A stretch of 64,000 bases of DNA from Dioscorea cayenensis subsp. rotundata (taxonomy: Eukaryota; Streptophyta; Magnoliopsida; Dioscoreales; Dioscoreaceae). Within the stretch, counting starts at the first letter, position 1. Each line of letters starts with the position of its first letter. Below are positions 12,764 to 24,076 of the stretch, in pieces. Below the pieces are notes generated by a model. The model saw nothing but the letters and a program-made list of their open reading frames with translations. It ran no database searches and was not told the origin of the DNA. The position numbers were made by a program, and so were the translations under genes. The stretch lies in contig NC_052482.1 in assembly GCF_009730915.1 (NCBI RefSeq), forward strand, positions 20,118,345 through 20,182,344, written 5' to 3'.

Positions 12764-12773
<10 letters not shown>

Positions 12774-12819
<46 letters not shown>
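12774..12819. repeat. (TG)n microsatellite
   Basis: About 23 TG units inside the solo LTR, preceded by a short TA run. Confidence 0.95.
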
Positions 12820-12820
<1 letters not shown>

Positions 12821-14305
12821 AATTGTTATGATCTATTTGCATTATTATAAAAGCCTGGTTTGATGTTCAACTTGTTTTATAATTTGGACCCTGGTTTCAG
12901 TATTTTGTGGATTCGATGCTGTAAAGCCCTAGTTGGGGTAAAAAGTTTTCTTGACATTATCTTTCGTTATTTTTGTATCAATGATTATTGTTGTAGGTGA
13001 TTATCTTCTAAACTATTTGTGTTATTAATAACGCATTATTTGGATGATTTATATTATGTATTTTGGTATATTCTTGTAGATTTGTGCTAATCCACTCATT
13101 GAGTGACTTAGATTACTCACCCCTCTTTCCTCTTCTCAGGCTTTTACAGGCAATGGTACGGCAATGAAGCGGTGTGCTGGGCATCTACTGTCTGTTTTCA
13201 TTCATTTCTTTGTTCATATATGTTATCCTTGAGCATTGTATGTTGTATTAGGGCATGGATCCATTGGTGTGTTTGAAAATCTTTATGCATGGTTTGTATG
13301 TTTGTCTAATATCTTAGAAACTTCGTTGTACTTATCATCAATACCTTTATTGAACTCTATTATCAGGTCTTGTTGATGTTGTTGCCACTGTGTATTTATT
13401 GTACACCTGGTTGATATATTCTTGTTCATGTGATTTTGGTTCAGGATTGTGAAACTCCAGGTATTTTGTTAGCCTTGTGCTGACCAAAGGATTGAGTGGT
13501 GGGGTATCCCTATTTGGGTTGTCATGGCGTTGTTGCGTTCTAGGGCCCGCGGGTCGGAGCGTGACACCCACTTTATACTACTAGCCACATGATAATTAAT
13601 CCATAGAAGTGTAGAAATAGCTGGACATGGTAACAAATTAATTTTTTTTGCCCTATTATTGGTTTCTCTCCCCCATTTAGGGTTTCGTTGTATCTCTTCT
13701 TTTGATCTTTTAAACCCGATGCTTGAGACAATAAGCTTGTCAACAACTAAATAGGGCATTAATTTCACTATTTTAAGTAGGGTTTTTCACATCCGGAGTG
13801 GTTGAAGGGTTTCACATAGATCTTTTGCTTAAACAGGTTAATTTTCATCTAAATCTCTTTTTCGATCATGCCTTATTTTTAGTTTCTCTAGTCGGATGAT
13901 TTTTTTTTTTCAAATTGATTTTAAAGTTGCTATATTCATAACTTTATTTATGATTTTCTCCAATGAGATAAGTATGAACTATAATATTTGCAAGTTTGTG
14001 GTATTGCAACTAATATATTTGTGGACATTTATATATAGGTTATTTATTTTTTAAAAATTTAATGGAAACTAATAAATCTATCAATAAGTAAATCATTATG
14101 AAAAATTCCAAAATAGATATATTTTAAAAAAGAATACATAATTATAAAGGTAATTTTGTCTATTTACATAACATTCATATCATTTTATTATGCCATCAAT
14201 ATTAAATGTATAATTGGATTATAAAATGCTATCTAATAACTTATCCGGTATGCATTAAACATAGGATTAGATATGAGTTTATCATATACATATCCGCCCT
14301 TAAGT

Positions 14306-15650
14306 GATAATGGCATGATATGAATTGTATGTATAAAGATAGAATTACCTTTATAACTATATATATATATATATATATATATTCTTTAAATAGATTTGTT
14401 TTCAGTATATTTAGGGCCCGTTTGGTGAACAGAATAAAATATGAACGGATATGATATAAGGACTGAATAAGAGTAAGAAAAAATTTGGACATGATAAACT
14501 TATATCCTATTCTATGTTTAATGTGGACCGGATAAACCTTTAGATAATATTTTGTTATCATATTTTACGTTTGAAGTGTAACGGATAACTAGATATGATA
14601 TTAATGGAATGTAAATAGACAAATTACCCCTTTTATGATATAGTTATATATTCTTTTTTAAAATTGACTTTTTTTGGATTGTTTTTTTTGTTAATGATTT
14701 ACTTATCGGTAGATTTATTAGTTTCTATTAAATTTTTAAAAAATAAATAACCTATAAATAATATTGACAAATATATTGATTGCAATATTACCAATTTGCA
14801 AAAGTTATAGTTCATACCTATGTTTTTTGGAGACACAAAGTTATCAATATAGCAAAATAAATATCAAAATCAATTTTAGAGAAACTAACATAATAAAAAA
14901 GAGATTTAGATGAAAAATAACTAAAATAGTGAAATTAATGTCCTATCTAATTGTTGACAAGCTTTTTCTCTCAAACATCATGTTTAAGATCAAAAGAGGG
15001 GGCACAATGAAACCCTAGATGGGGGAAGAAACCAAATAATAAGTAAATTTAATTTTTTTTTTTCTCATATCTTATTTGTTTCTATCTTAACTTTCCCATA
15101 TGATTAATTATCATGTGACCGGTAGGATAAATGGACTAATTAATTAAGACTATCATATCATGTTAACACACTATAATAGCATGATTTGATAATCTATCCT
15201 ATCCTATTGTCCTTATTATATCCACCAAACGGGCCCTTAGTATATTTATTAGTTTATATTAAATTATTAAAAAATACATAATATACAAATAATCTTACCA
15301 ATATATTGCCAGAAAAAATAACATAGATTCCTTATATATAGCAAAATAAATAGATTTTACCCTCTTTATATCAAAATCAATTAAAGAAAAAAAATCATCA
15401 AACTAGAAAAACTAAAACAAAACATATTCAAAGAAAAGATTCAAATAATAAACAACTTGTTCAGGGAAAACATTTATGGAGAAACCTTTTTGCGAAAAAC
15501 CTATTTAATATAGTGAAACTATGTTCTATCTAGTTAACAAGCTTCTTGTATATAATAAAGCTATCATATCATATACTATCAGCACACCAAATAAAAGATA
15601 ATAAGATATAATAGTTTATCCTATGCTATATCATCTCCACCAAACAGACC
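14306..15650 (+). mobile_element. MITE-like element copy C, split by copy B
   Basis: 14306-14410 and 15240-15650 read together give a plus-strand copy of the family. The left part (gaattacctttataacta, then atagatttg) and right part (attagtttatattaaattatt) match consecutive blocks of copy B, and the right end ccaccaaacagacc is the diverged TIR. Copies A and C meet head to head near 14305, with the first ~60-170 bp of each missing at the junction. Confidence 0.6.
14412..15239 (+). mobile_element. MITE-like element copy B, complete
   Basis: About 828 bp between the inverted ends agggcccgtttggtg and caccaaacgggccct, flanked by agtatattt on both sides (left directly adjacent, right after one extra t). 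A 9-bp duplication would suggest Mutator-type transposition and an 8-bp one hAT, so the superfamily is uncertain. No transposase. It interrupts copy C. Confidence 0.75.
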
Positions 15651-16559
15651 TAAATGAAAATTCATAATAACTACCAAATAAATTTCTAACTTACAAAATA
15701 AAAATTAAATATTATTAAAATATTTTATTTTTAAACTTAGTTTAGGATCATTATACAAACAAACATAATAAAGTAGTATGAAAATATTATTATCTGATGG
15801 GGGCAGTTACATATAATTACTTAGCAACTATTGAATTGAATATGCAATAAATTCCACGCAATAACTTTGTAATTATTAGGTTGAACAAACATAACCAAAA
15901 TTACAAACTGTTAAACAATGACAACTTTAACATCATCTCCATGATACTATTCATTGTTTTCAATCCCTTGACCTAGAATAGAACAGCAAGGTACAAAGGC
16001 ATGATAAACACGTGCCCGTTGAAGGGTCATTTAGGCAGAATACAAACAATAGGCAGGTAAACCTTTAGACAGGAAGATTTTCTCCGGCCACACAGAATAA
16101 AAAAAAAGTCTAATCTAGGCAGTAAACCTAATTTGTACAAAGGACATTATCAGATTGTAGGAAAACATGGTCAATCATATTTAACCCAAAGCAGCAAGAT
16201 AACATGTTAATCAGACTTAAACAGCAAGATAAGAGTGGTTTTTTTCCCCACATCTGGAGAACTACATCAGCAATAGTGGAGTATTTCAGATACAAAGACC
16301 ATACATCACTGAGACATTTGTTATAGTAATAAACAGGAAAGGGCAAGGATGAAAAGAAATTTAGCAGTATGAATTCTTAATTCAAACTCAAATGGTGGAG
16401 AAATCAAACAAATTAGGATAATTTATATAATGAACACATCAACTCCTCTAAAGAATAATTTCTACAAAGAATAATCACCACACAGCCCTTTCTACAAGGT
16501 CTAAAAGAGTGTATATTAGAGATGTGTGGGTGTGTAATTTCTAAAGGTACTGTGGAATA
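15651..16559. other. Intergenic, no gene seen
   Basis: AT-rich sequence between the transposon nest and the 3' end of the YIP-type gene. No supported feature. Confidence 0.6.
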
Positions 16560-16662
16560 TATGATGTTGAACTAACACAAATGAAGGAAATGAGAAGATT
16601 ATACAGAGTCCAAAATGCCAGAGAAAAATTCCTGAAGCCGGCCCTCCAATCCTTGAGCAAAC
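16560..16662 (-). other. Probable 3' UTR exon of the YIP-type gene
   Basis: On the minus strand a pyrimidine-rich tract ends in CTGCTTTGTCATAG|GTTTGC, a strong acceptor at 16663/16662. The matching donor would be TTTG|GTATGT at 18199/18198, only 25 nt after the YIP stop codon. The ~1.5-kb intron 16663-18198 has no coding frame. One frame of this exon reads FAQGLEGRLQEFFSGIL before a stop, so a coding terminal exon of some other transcript is an alternative. The 3' end at 16560 is arbitrary. Confidence 0.4.
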
Positions 16663-18223
16663 CTATGACAAAGCAGAAAAAAATTCAGTTTTTCTCACTC
16701 GCAACTTTCAAAACAACAAATACAGTTTATAAATTTTGATTGCTTTATGAAAACAAAATCAGATCAAATTTGCAACTAGTACTAATCCATAATTAAACTT
16801 GTCTTTCCAATGTGATAATTATGTAGCAAGAATGAGAATGTTATATTCCTAAAATCTTTTTATGAGAAAGGCTATCGTCTTAAATCTGCTAGAGCATAAC
16901 AACAAAGAATTTCAACATTCTGAATAATTCATGTTATCAGATGTGATCAACCAAACGGGGCATTGAAGATAAGATACATGACATATAAAATTAACAAACA
17001 CTACATGGAACGAGACAGCCTTCCTCAACCACCTCCACCAAGACTAAACTACATCTTTGTTTGCTTATCCCAAACATTCATATATTATGCTATTTATTTC
17101 TAACCAGTCTCCCCTCAATGATATACCCTGTCTCAAAATTCCCCACTAACTTTAAAACCCTTTATTTCTCAACAAAGAATGGCCCTGCAAAAGCCACTTG
17201 TAAGCAAAATAAATAAATAAATAATTGAAAGAGCTCAACTTAATTCAAACCAATACACAAACAAGGTGAATGAGAATACATACTACAAGGAGATCCCAAC
17301 AATTATCCAGAAAGTCACGAAAATAAAACTTTTGAGCATTAGCTATATTCACTGACCTCTTACAAGTAATAAGATGTAAAATTTTATTCATATCCAAACA
17401 CCAGCTAAAGTCATAAGACTTCCGAGCAACAACAGATAAAGAGGTATGTTTCTCATATCTATCCTAACAAAAGTGTTTTATTTGGCATGAAAAACATTTA
17501 GTTTATGAAGATTGAAGCGGAAAACAAACCCAGACTTTAAAAAGGTTGATGGATGGCATTGATCCTTAACTCCAACATTAAGAACAAGAACACAGTAAAG
17601 AAACGAAATTACGAAGTTCCTAATTGCATGAATTGCTCAAAGGTTTAGATCCATGACCCCTAAATCAGTTAAAAAAGGCATACAGATATGAGATGAAGAC
17701 AAGAATTCTACAAGTCTAAAACAGGGCTCAGTATAAAACCTTAGTATACAAATATAATGAAGGGCATTTGAATGTAGAAACTAAAATCAAGAATGACAAG
17801 AATTCTAACTCATGTAAAACATCCTACGTCACATTGCTAACCTAAAAATTTCCCTTTGGCCAAAGATCTCACCAAGTGCAATAAATCTTAACATCATAAA
17901 GTCAGTTGACAAAAAATATAAAAAGGAAAAAAAAATGAATCCAAGAAAACATCAGCTCATGTAGACGGATGCAATAAGGATCAACAAGAATTCATGCAAT
18001 TTGCCAAGGCTAGCTGAAATCAAAGGTCTAAGTAATGAAATTTATTTATTTATTCTCAACTATCATAAAAATTCGATCAAGCATATATCTGTGTTCTACC
18101 ATGAATATATTACTTCACAAACAATAGCAATATTGAGAAAGATCACAATTTTGGAATAAAAATGGAGAGGTGAAGAAGAGTGCAAGATTCTCACATACCA
18201 AATAGTTCTCCCACGCCAACGAA

Positions 18224-18760
18224 TCAGAAGATCACGAGCAGAGCGAAAAGCAAGTAAACAAGCCAGCAAGCGTACGCTATCAACCAGCGATGCTCGTCTC
18301 CGCACGAAGCCAATTCGATCAAAAGCCGCGTGCAAACCCTTGTGGACCAAAGCACGAAAACAGCTCCAACGACGAAGATCGGAACTCCGCTATGCGGCAT
18401 GAAAAGGGACACCGCGGAGAAAATCACCATCGGGATCATACAATAGCCAACCAAACTCAAGCATCGGTATAGATCTAGATTACCATAGCGGCCGGCGAGC
18501 ATGTTGAAAACGCCGTAGAGGAAAAGGGAGGCGACAGTGACCCAGCCAAGGATGATACCGAAATGGAACTTTCCAGCGAGGAGCTGGAAGAGGCCGAAGG
18601 CCATGAGGGAAAGGAAAGGGCCGGAGAGGTCAGCGTCCTCGTGGAGGATGGGGTTTACACGGAAAGGGTTGAGGATGGAGGTGATCTTCAGCCAGATCTG
18701 GCGGGTATTGATGCCGAGCTCTTCGAGGAGAGGGGGTTCCTCGTCGAAGGAGGAGAAGAA

Positions 18761-18791
<31 letters not shown>

Positions 18792-19006
18792 ATGGATGGG
18801 TAAGCGGGAACATTAAAGGAGTGAGCAGCCGGGGTGGAGAAGGAGGAGGAGGCGGGGGCAGAGCTGAGATCGAAAGGCATGAAAGGAAGCATGGAGGAGG
18901 GTTTGAAGGCAGGGGCCGAAGAGGTGTGGCGCTGGTGGGCAACGGCGGCAGGTGTGGCGCCGGAGGACTGGAAGACCACCGGCGGAACGTTGAACTCCTT
19001 CGCCAT
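18224..19006 (-). CDS. YIPF5/YIP1-type Golgi membrane protein
   Basis: A single uninterrupted 260-residue frame. The N-terminal ~85 residues are cytosolic and Ser/Pro-rich with a GSGSGSGSG run near residues 72-82. The Yip1 domain follows: EEPPLLEELGIN, ILNPFRVNPILHEDADLSGP, then five hydrophobic segments (roughly residues 128-146, 150-172, 182-204, 208-226 and 240-260), ending LLFALLVIF at the C-terminus as in plant YIPF5-like proteins. The DLSGP motif at the start of the first membrane segment is the family hallmark. Yip1-family proteins interact with Rab GTPases and act in ER-to-Golgi trafficking. Length is normal. The first ATG (19006) is chosen because MAKEFNVPPVVF matches the family N-terminus. 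The coding part is GC-rich compared with its surroundings. The Mutator-like element starts only 144 bp upstream of the ATG. Confidence 0.9.
18768..18795. repeat. GGAGCC hexanucleotide repeat in YIP coding sequence
   Basis: Four to five tandem ggagcc units that encode the Gly-Ser run in the YIP protein on the minus strand. Confidence 0.9.
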
Positions 19007-19410
19007 TGTTGATCAAATCGAGAGCTTCGAGAGATCTAGGGTTTCGCGATTTCGCGCCGGTTTCGAGCCTTTTTGAAGGTTTCGGGTTTTGCTTCCCCGT
19101 TAAGCTAACTGACGTTTATTAAATAAAGAAAAAAAATTCAATAAATTATAGGGAAAATTACTGTTCACCCCTCGTAATTTTCAAAACTTCCCAAAAACCC
19201 CCTCCAACTTTTGCGACACCCGTACTCAGTTATATTTTTACATTCCTTTTAACCCTCACGGTAAGTTGAAGTGGGATCAGCGATATGAAATTCTTTTTCG
19301 CTTTCGAAAAGGTGGGAAAAAAATGGTACCAATCATAACTTTCTTTTACGCATAGTTTTTCAATGCTCTCGCTTGCTTTTTTTCTCAAACAAAGTTTAGA
19401 AGGCTCATAT

Positions 19411-19470
19411 CTTGTTCTTCTTGTTCTTGTTCTTGTTCTTGTTCTTCTTCTTCTTCTTCTTTTCTTCTTC
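19411..19470. repeat. (TTCTTG)n/(TTC)n microsatellite
   Basis: A run of ttcttg units passing into ttc units inside the Mutator-like element. Confidence 0.9.
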
Positions 19471-19475
19471 CTCAT

Positions 19476-19670
19476 TTGGTGTATTCGATTTTAGCTCTTC
19501 GGATTAAATTATGGAGAGTTTTTTGTGCTATTGCTAGATACAACGGGGAGGGACGAGTGCTAATGTTCACGGCACGACTTCTTGGGGAATCGGTGTTAGC
19601 TGAAATATGTGAGCGATGGGGTCTCGATATTTCCGTGTCGAGTGAAGTTTATCACACTCGATGGACATAA
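19476..19670 (+). pseudogene. Possible first exon of MULE transposase (N-terminal domain)
   Basis: A 64-codon open frame that includes ARYNGEGRVLMFTARLLGES and ICERWGLDISVSSEVYH. This resembles the PB1-like N-terminal segment of MuDR-type transposases (a Tyr-Asn-Gly-Glu start, then a helix ending in a Trp/Phe-Gly-Leu/Ile-Asp motif). It lies in the same element and strand as the downstream MuDR DNA-binding piece. No catalytic transposase domain follows, so it cannot be functional. Confidence 0.4.
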
Positions 19671-20074
19671 AACGGTATGTCTCATATAAAACGAGGTTGA
19701 CTTCCAGCGCATGTGTCACGTGCACTCCATCTTCAAATGTTCTGTTGTTGATCTTGTTGTTGAGACAGATGATGTGGCATCGTATCCTACTGAAAACGAG
19801 TTCTTCTCGTTGTAAGTTTCTTCTCGTTTATGTTTATATAGTTGTAGAAGTTAATTATTGTTTATTATCCCTGTCACTGTTTACATTTATCAAGTTTCCA
19901 TTAACTTATTAACTTATTATTTAACTTTTTGTTTTAACGTTTAAGATTTATGTTTATCGTTTAAATATTTTGTGTCTCTGTTTAAATATTGATCGTGTTC
20001 GTTTAAACTAAAGTGTTGGCAGGAATTCAGAATCTGGCAGCGCTTCTGTTCCACATCATGGCGAGCCTGAGGGT

Positions 20075-20272
20075 GTGGCATGCCTTCCTTCCTCATCCGA
20101 TCAAGCTGAAGTGTTGTCGTTGGATATTGGACAATGTTTTGAAGGCGTTGAACATTTCAGAGACGCACTTAGGAATTTTGCAATCAAAAGGAATTTTGAC
20201 TTCAAATTACTGAAGAACGAGAAACACCGGGTGACTGTGGAAGGAAGCTTCGACTTCAAAAATGGCGTATAA
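20075..20272 (+). pseudogene. MuDR-type transposase DNA-binding domain remnant
   Basis: The frame contains IGQCFEGVEHFRDALRNFAI followed by KRNFDFKLLKNEKHRVTVE. This is the start of the MuDR family N-terminal DNA-binding domain (a conserved G..F.s.e.fr.al..yai pattern, then a basic F.......r.tv). In intact members a Cys-rich zinc-binding part (C...CPW) should follow. Here the similarity stops at VTVE and a stop codon comes a few residues later (20270-20272). The DDE transposase core and zinc knuckle are absent from the rest of the element. Confidence 0.7.
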
Positions 20273-20639
20273 GGAAGCTATATTCCCCATACCGACAACG
20301 ACGACGGTCGATGGATGAAAAATCGCGAATCGCGTTTGCTGACCGCCCGTGACGAGAAGGCAACTCGGGTGTCCCTGAGCGAAAGAGGATCGAGTCGTGG
20401 CGTCCCGAGGTCCGCAAGTTGCGCTGTAGCCATTGCCACGCTTTCGAGTCACAATCGCGGATCGTGGAATGAATCGCTGTCAGACTAGGCGTTGTGTATA
20501 TACTTCTTATTATTTTTTTAAATATTGAACTTTATATTTAAATATATCTCTTACGTTTTAAATATTTTTATTCTCGTTTAATCTATTATTTTTTTATCGT
20601 TTAAAAATAAATTTGTATCCGCTTAAAATGTACAACGGG

Positions 20640-23600
20640 ATGGTGCTAGCGGTTCCCCAGCGTAATTACTACGCTCGGTTCCCCAGCGTTTCCACTCCCG
20701 TCGCACATAAAAAAATCGGAACATTACATTACACTCTATAAGAGATTATTAAGTAATAAGGATATTTTTAAAGCGAGAAAAATATTAAGTATATTTTTTT
20801 GTTGTAATTACATTGATATTATTAAATAATAAGGATATTTTTAAACGAGAAAATATTAAATTTAAAGCAGAGAAACCTAAACTTAAACAGAGAAAAACAA
20901 AAAGTTAAAGGGCAAAAAGTTATCATTATACAATTAAAAATGAATGTTGATATTAGCCGATAATGAAAATGAAAATGAAACAGAACCCTACCCGATAATG
21001 TACCCTGCGGACTACAATATCATCCAACAAGAACGGAACCTCAAAACGAAACAGAATGAATTTAATTGAATTTAGATACATGTACATTTACATTGACAAA
21101 AATTTGTCATGTTCTTCCGAAAAATGAATTAATTTAAACCGGTTTACATTTGAAACTATTACACCTATACTGATGACTATGACCCCGCTATGCGTACACT
21201 CCCCTCGGTTCGCTTTTACACGAGAAAAGCGGAGTTTAAACAATTACATTGATATTTACACAATGAACTATATACTTAAACACCGAAAGTGTATGTTAAA
21301 CAAATGAATCTGGATTATTAAAGAAAGAATCGTGTATACAAATATAGAAAGAATGACTAAGAACCCGCTATGAAGACTACCCTCCGGGATGCGTGCACTG
21401 CCTCCCTCCCTAAGTATGCGGAAACATACCTTAATCGCAGATAAGGGACGTCGGTCATGCAGTACTCGTAGCTTCACCGGGTGAGTAACTCGCTCGATAA
21501 ACCGCATGACATAGACAGCTGCGATCGACACTTCCTTTTTTTCCGTCGTGAGGGCTTCGAGTGTCGTGAACAAGCGGGTACTTTGCGGTCGCCGACTCGC
21601 CCTAACTCCATGTCGATCAGGATGTCGAATAGGTTCCACTGTCGAGATATACAAGTTCATATTAGAATGCCGATTATTTACCGAACACTATTACACAAAC
21701 ACAAATTATTAAAGCACTTACCATTTCTAGCGCTTTTTATCGTATTCTTCGCTTTGGCATGAAGAATAATGCCTCGATTCTTGTTTTTCATTGTCGAGGA
21801 CGCACGACATGGAAGTGGCCACTCATAATTATCGGGAGGATGACGATGTCCACTTCATGCAAGTTGCGCCGGCATCTCCAATCATAGCCATCGTGGATTC
21901 ATGTGCGTCGTCGCCTCGCTTTGACATGAACAAGGCCAGCTGTCGGGTGATGGAGGCGCGCCTCTTATAACGATATGGCACTACGCTCATCGCTCTTTTG
22001 CAAGATACATACGAATCGCGTCCCATCACATCGCTGCGCGACCATCTCCTTCCCCTCGAGCAGTGTCGAATAGATTGGCCCGTGTGGTGCTGACAGAGTC
22101 ATTCTTCCACACGATGGCTGTCGTGGTTGAACGGAACAAAGACATGTAAACAATGTTGTAAGTATAAAATTAAACGTTAAAGTATAAACTTTAAATTCTA
22201 TATTGAATGTTTAAGCGGTAACTGTAATATTTAAAGGGTATCACTTATAAGTTAAATGTTATCTCAGAAATTTTTAAACGTTAACGCTCCTACTTAAATG
22301 GTAACTAAAAAGCAGTTTTAAACAATATCATAAAAAAACTTCAAACTTACTTGTCCATAGGGGCGCTGAGGAAGATCCTTATCAACTCCTCGCTCGTACT
22401 TATTGAGGCGGGATTGGCTAACGTATTTTTTTTCTTCGAACGAAGACTTTCCGAAGTTCTTCTACTTTTTATCGGCTTCCTTTAACGAGGGCACGCACTG
22501 CAGAGATCAACGGGAGACACTTCTTTACATGCTTCTTGTTCTCGTGGGATTGTGTCCGCTCGACGCGCAGACGGCCACCGCTGGTTCCACCGTGAATTCC
22601 ACTTCGTTGAGGATAGACTCAACGACCTTCTCAACCGCGTGAGTTCCACTCGGCAGCAAAGATCAATGGGAGACACAACGTTGTTCGGTTGTTCTTCTTC
22701 ATGGATTGTGTCCATCTTTGATGCCGCATCGCTCACGCCACGGCTCCACCGTATGCATGATGTCGTCAACAACGAGTCGACGATCTTTTCCACCGCCGCA
22801 AACTCGGCGCCATCTTCAATCTCCTCCACCGTGATGGGCATGTCATCAACGTTAACAACATCGCCAGCCGATGGTGCTGCCGCCGATGGTGCTCGCTATT
22901 ATTTCATCGTCACCCAAGACGCGGGTGGAGACGCGAGGCATTATTGTTTTCCTCTTTTGCAAGCTACTCGAATGAGGCCGTCTTTGAAGGGCCACCCCGA
23001 TGACGTCCTTCGGATGATCTCGATGAGTCAAGAAGGGCGGCTCTTTGCAGTATACGACTCCAACTCGATGAATGCTCGTGAACGGTGTCCTTTCGGATGA
23101 TCTCCCGATGTCGAGGGATCATGTGAACTTTCAATTCGACCCACGGTCTCCACTCACGGGTGTCAAGTAGCATCGCCCATTAACTAGATTGACCGCCATA
23201 ATCACAAGCCTGCGACAATAATAGCACATTGTTAAGCGGAAATGTAATTTGTTAAACAGTAAACACTCAGTTCTTAAACACTAATATCGCTTTTAAGCGA
23301 TGGCGTATACTATTAAACGAGATACAAATAATTAAACGGAGACGTAACTAACTTAAGCGGTAAAAGCTCATTGTTTAAACGGAGACCTCATTTTTTTACA
23401 ATCTGCAACCATATCAACTCGAGCAGGTAAACGTAGATTATAAACATTACACAAAAGCACAACAATCGGAAAAACCATTTTCGATCAGTATACATAGAGC
23501 GAAAATGTAAAACAAAACAAAAAACCCTAGCTGAGACATCTCCCTCGAGACTAACAAAACCCCGATGATTAATCCCTCGAAAGCTTCAATGTCTTCCAAC

Positions 23601-23848
23601 AAAAAACAAAAATCACAAACCAAAACCGAAAAATGTCTCTTCGTAATGTAATAGTTAACAAAAACCATAATGAATACCTTAGACCGCAGAGTGACTAAAA
23701 TGCCGAATACTTGCACGGGACTTTCTTCGAGACGCCGGTGGAAAGGGAAAGAGTCTGATGGGAAGAGAAGAGCTGGAGACGCGAGTTGAGCTGAGTCGCG
23801 AGTTGAGAGAAGACAAGCACTGTAATGCCTAAGAAAAAACCCACCCAC
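20640..23848 (-). pseudogene. Decayed Ulp1-like (C48) cysteine protease gene inside the MULE
   Basis: On the minus strand several pieces in different frames recall plant transposon-borne Ulp1-like proteases: a leader frame at 23447-23848, an acidic linker at 22482-22841, a segment at about 21770-21880 reading IVILPIIMSGHFHVV and then LDNEKQ in the next frame (catalytic His region), and VYVMRFIERV at about 21492-21521 (the region after the catalytic Cys). Intact members have Asp-Cys-Gly directly before VYVMRF. Here the residues in frame are Ser-Ile-Ala-Ala, so the nucleophile is lost. There are several frame breaks. Ulp1 proteases normally cleave SUMO; this copy cannot. The domain call is from memory of the family, hence moderate confidence. 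Confidence 0.6.
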
Positions 23849-24076
23849 TTCCTCTCACACCGAAATGGGTGCAGTGCACGACTTCCCGCATAAGGGCATT
23901 TTCAGTCCATAAAATTTTTAAATACACTCCGCTTTAATGCTCATACGTACTTTGGGGGTTTTCAAAAATCGTGGAGTTGAAAAGGAAGGGGTTTTTAGGG
24001 TATTCAAACTATGGGGGTTTGTTTGGCATTCTAGCAAAAGTTTGTAGGGTTTTTTTGCAATTTCCACTAAATTATA

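Larger units (their letters stand above)
11011..13566. mobile_element. Solo LTR of a Ty3/gypsy-type retrotransposon
   Basis: Begins TGTAGCATCCCGAATTTAC and ends GGGTCGGAGCGTGACA, the typical TG...CA ends of plant gypsy LTRs. It contains the internal block cactcattgagtgacttag followed by ctcaggcttttacaggcaatg, which I associate with Del/Tekay-like LTRs. No primer-binding site, gag or pol follows; copy A sequence resumes directly at 13567. No clean 5-bp duplication is visible. About 60 bp before 11011 (from 10950) also lack a match in copy B and may belong to the insertion. Confidence 0.6.
10203..14305 (-). mobile_element. MITE-like element copy A (inverted, interrupted)
   Basis: The pieces 10203-10255, 10803-11010 and 13567-about 14305, read on the minus strand, match the element at 14412-15239 (copy B) block by block, for example cacatgataattaatc at 13583 against the inverse near 15110, and ccggtatgcattaaac near 14245 against the inverse of copy B near 14520. 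The outer end gtttggtgaacag is the shared TIR-like end. Copy A is interrupted by a hAT-like element and by a solo LTR, both described separately. Confidence 0.65.
19151..24067 (+). mobile_element. Mutator-like element carrying a Ulp1-like gene
   Basis: Flanked by the perfect 9-bp direct repeat taaattata (19142-19150 and 24068-24076), the target-duplication size of Mutator elements. The ends are degenerate inverted repeats: gggaaaattactgtt...accc at the left and, inverted at the right, gtggaaattgcaaa...accc, each followed by further C-rich tracts. Inside, the plus strand has MuDR-type transposase pieces near the left end and the minus strand has a decayed Ulp1-like protease. This arrangement recalls the Kaonashi class of MULEs, which carry Ulp1-like genes. 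It sits immediately upstream of the YIP gene's 5' end. Confidence 0.88.

Noticed and set aside
11011..13566. Complete gypsy retrotransposon
   Set aside because: Only one LTR is present; no primer-binding site, gag or pol and flanking MITE sequence resumes immediately.
13347..13768. Minus-strand frames spanning the solo LTR end
   Set aside because: They cross the junction between the solo LTR and the MITE copy, so they are chance fusions.
18563..19012. 149-codon plus-strand frame opposite the YIP-type gene
   Set aside because: It is the complement of a GC-rich, verified coding exon; Gly/Glu-rich composition follows from that and no motif is present.
22552..23100. 182-codon plus-strand frame in the Mutator-like element
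   Set aside because: Lies opposite the Ulp1-like linker region; Ser/Arg-rich, no domain, and the transposase-related pieces are elsewhere.
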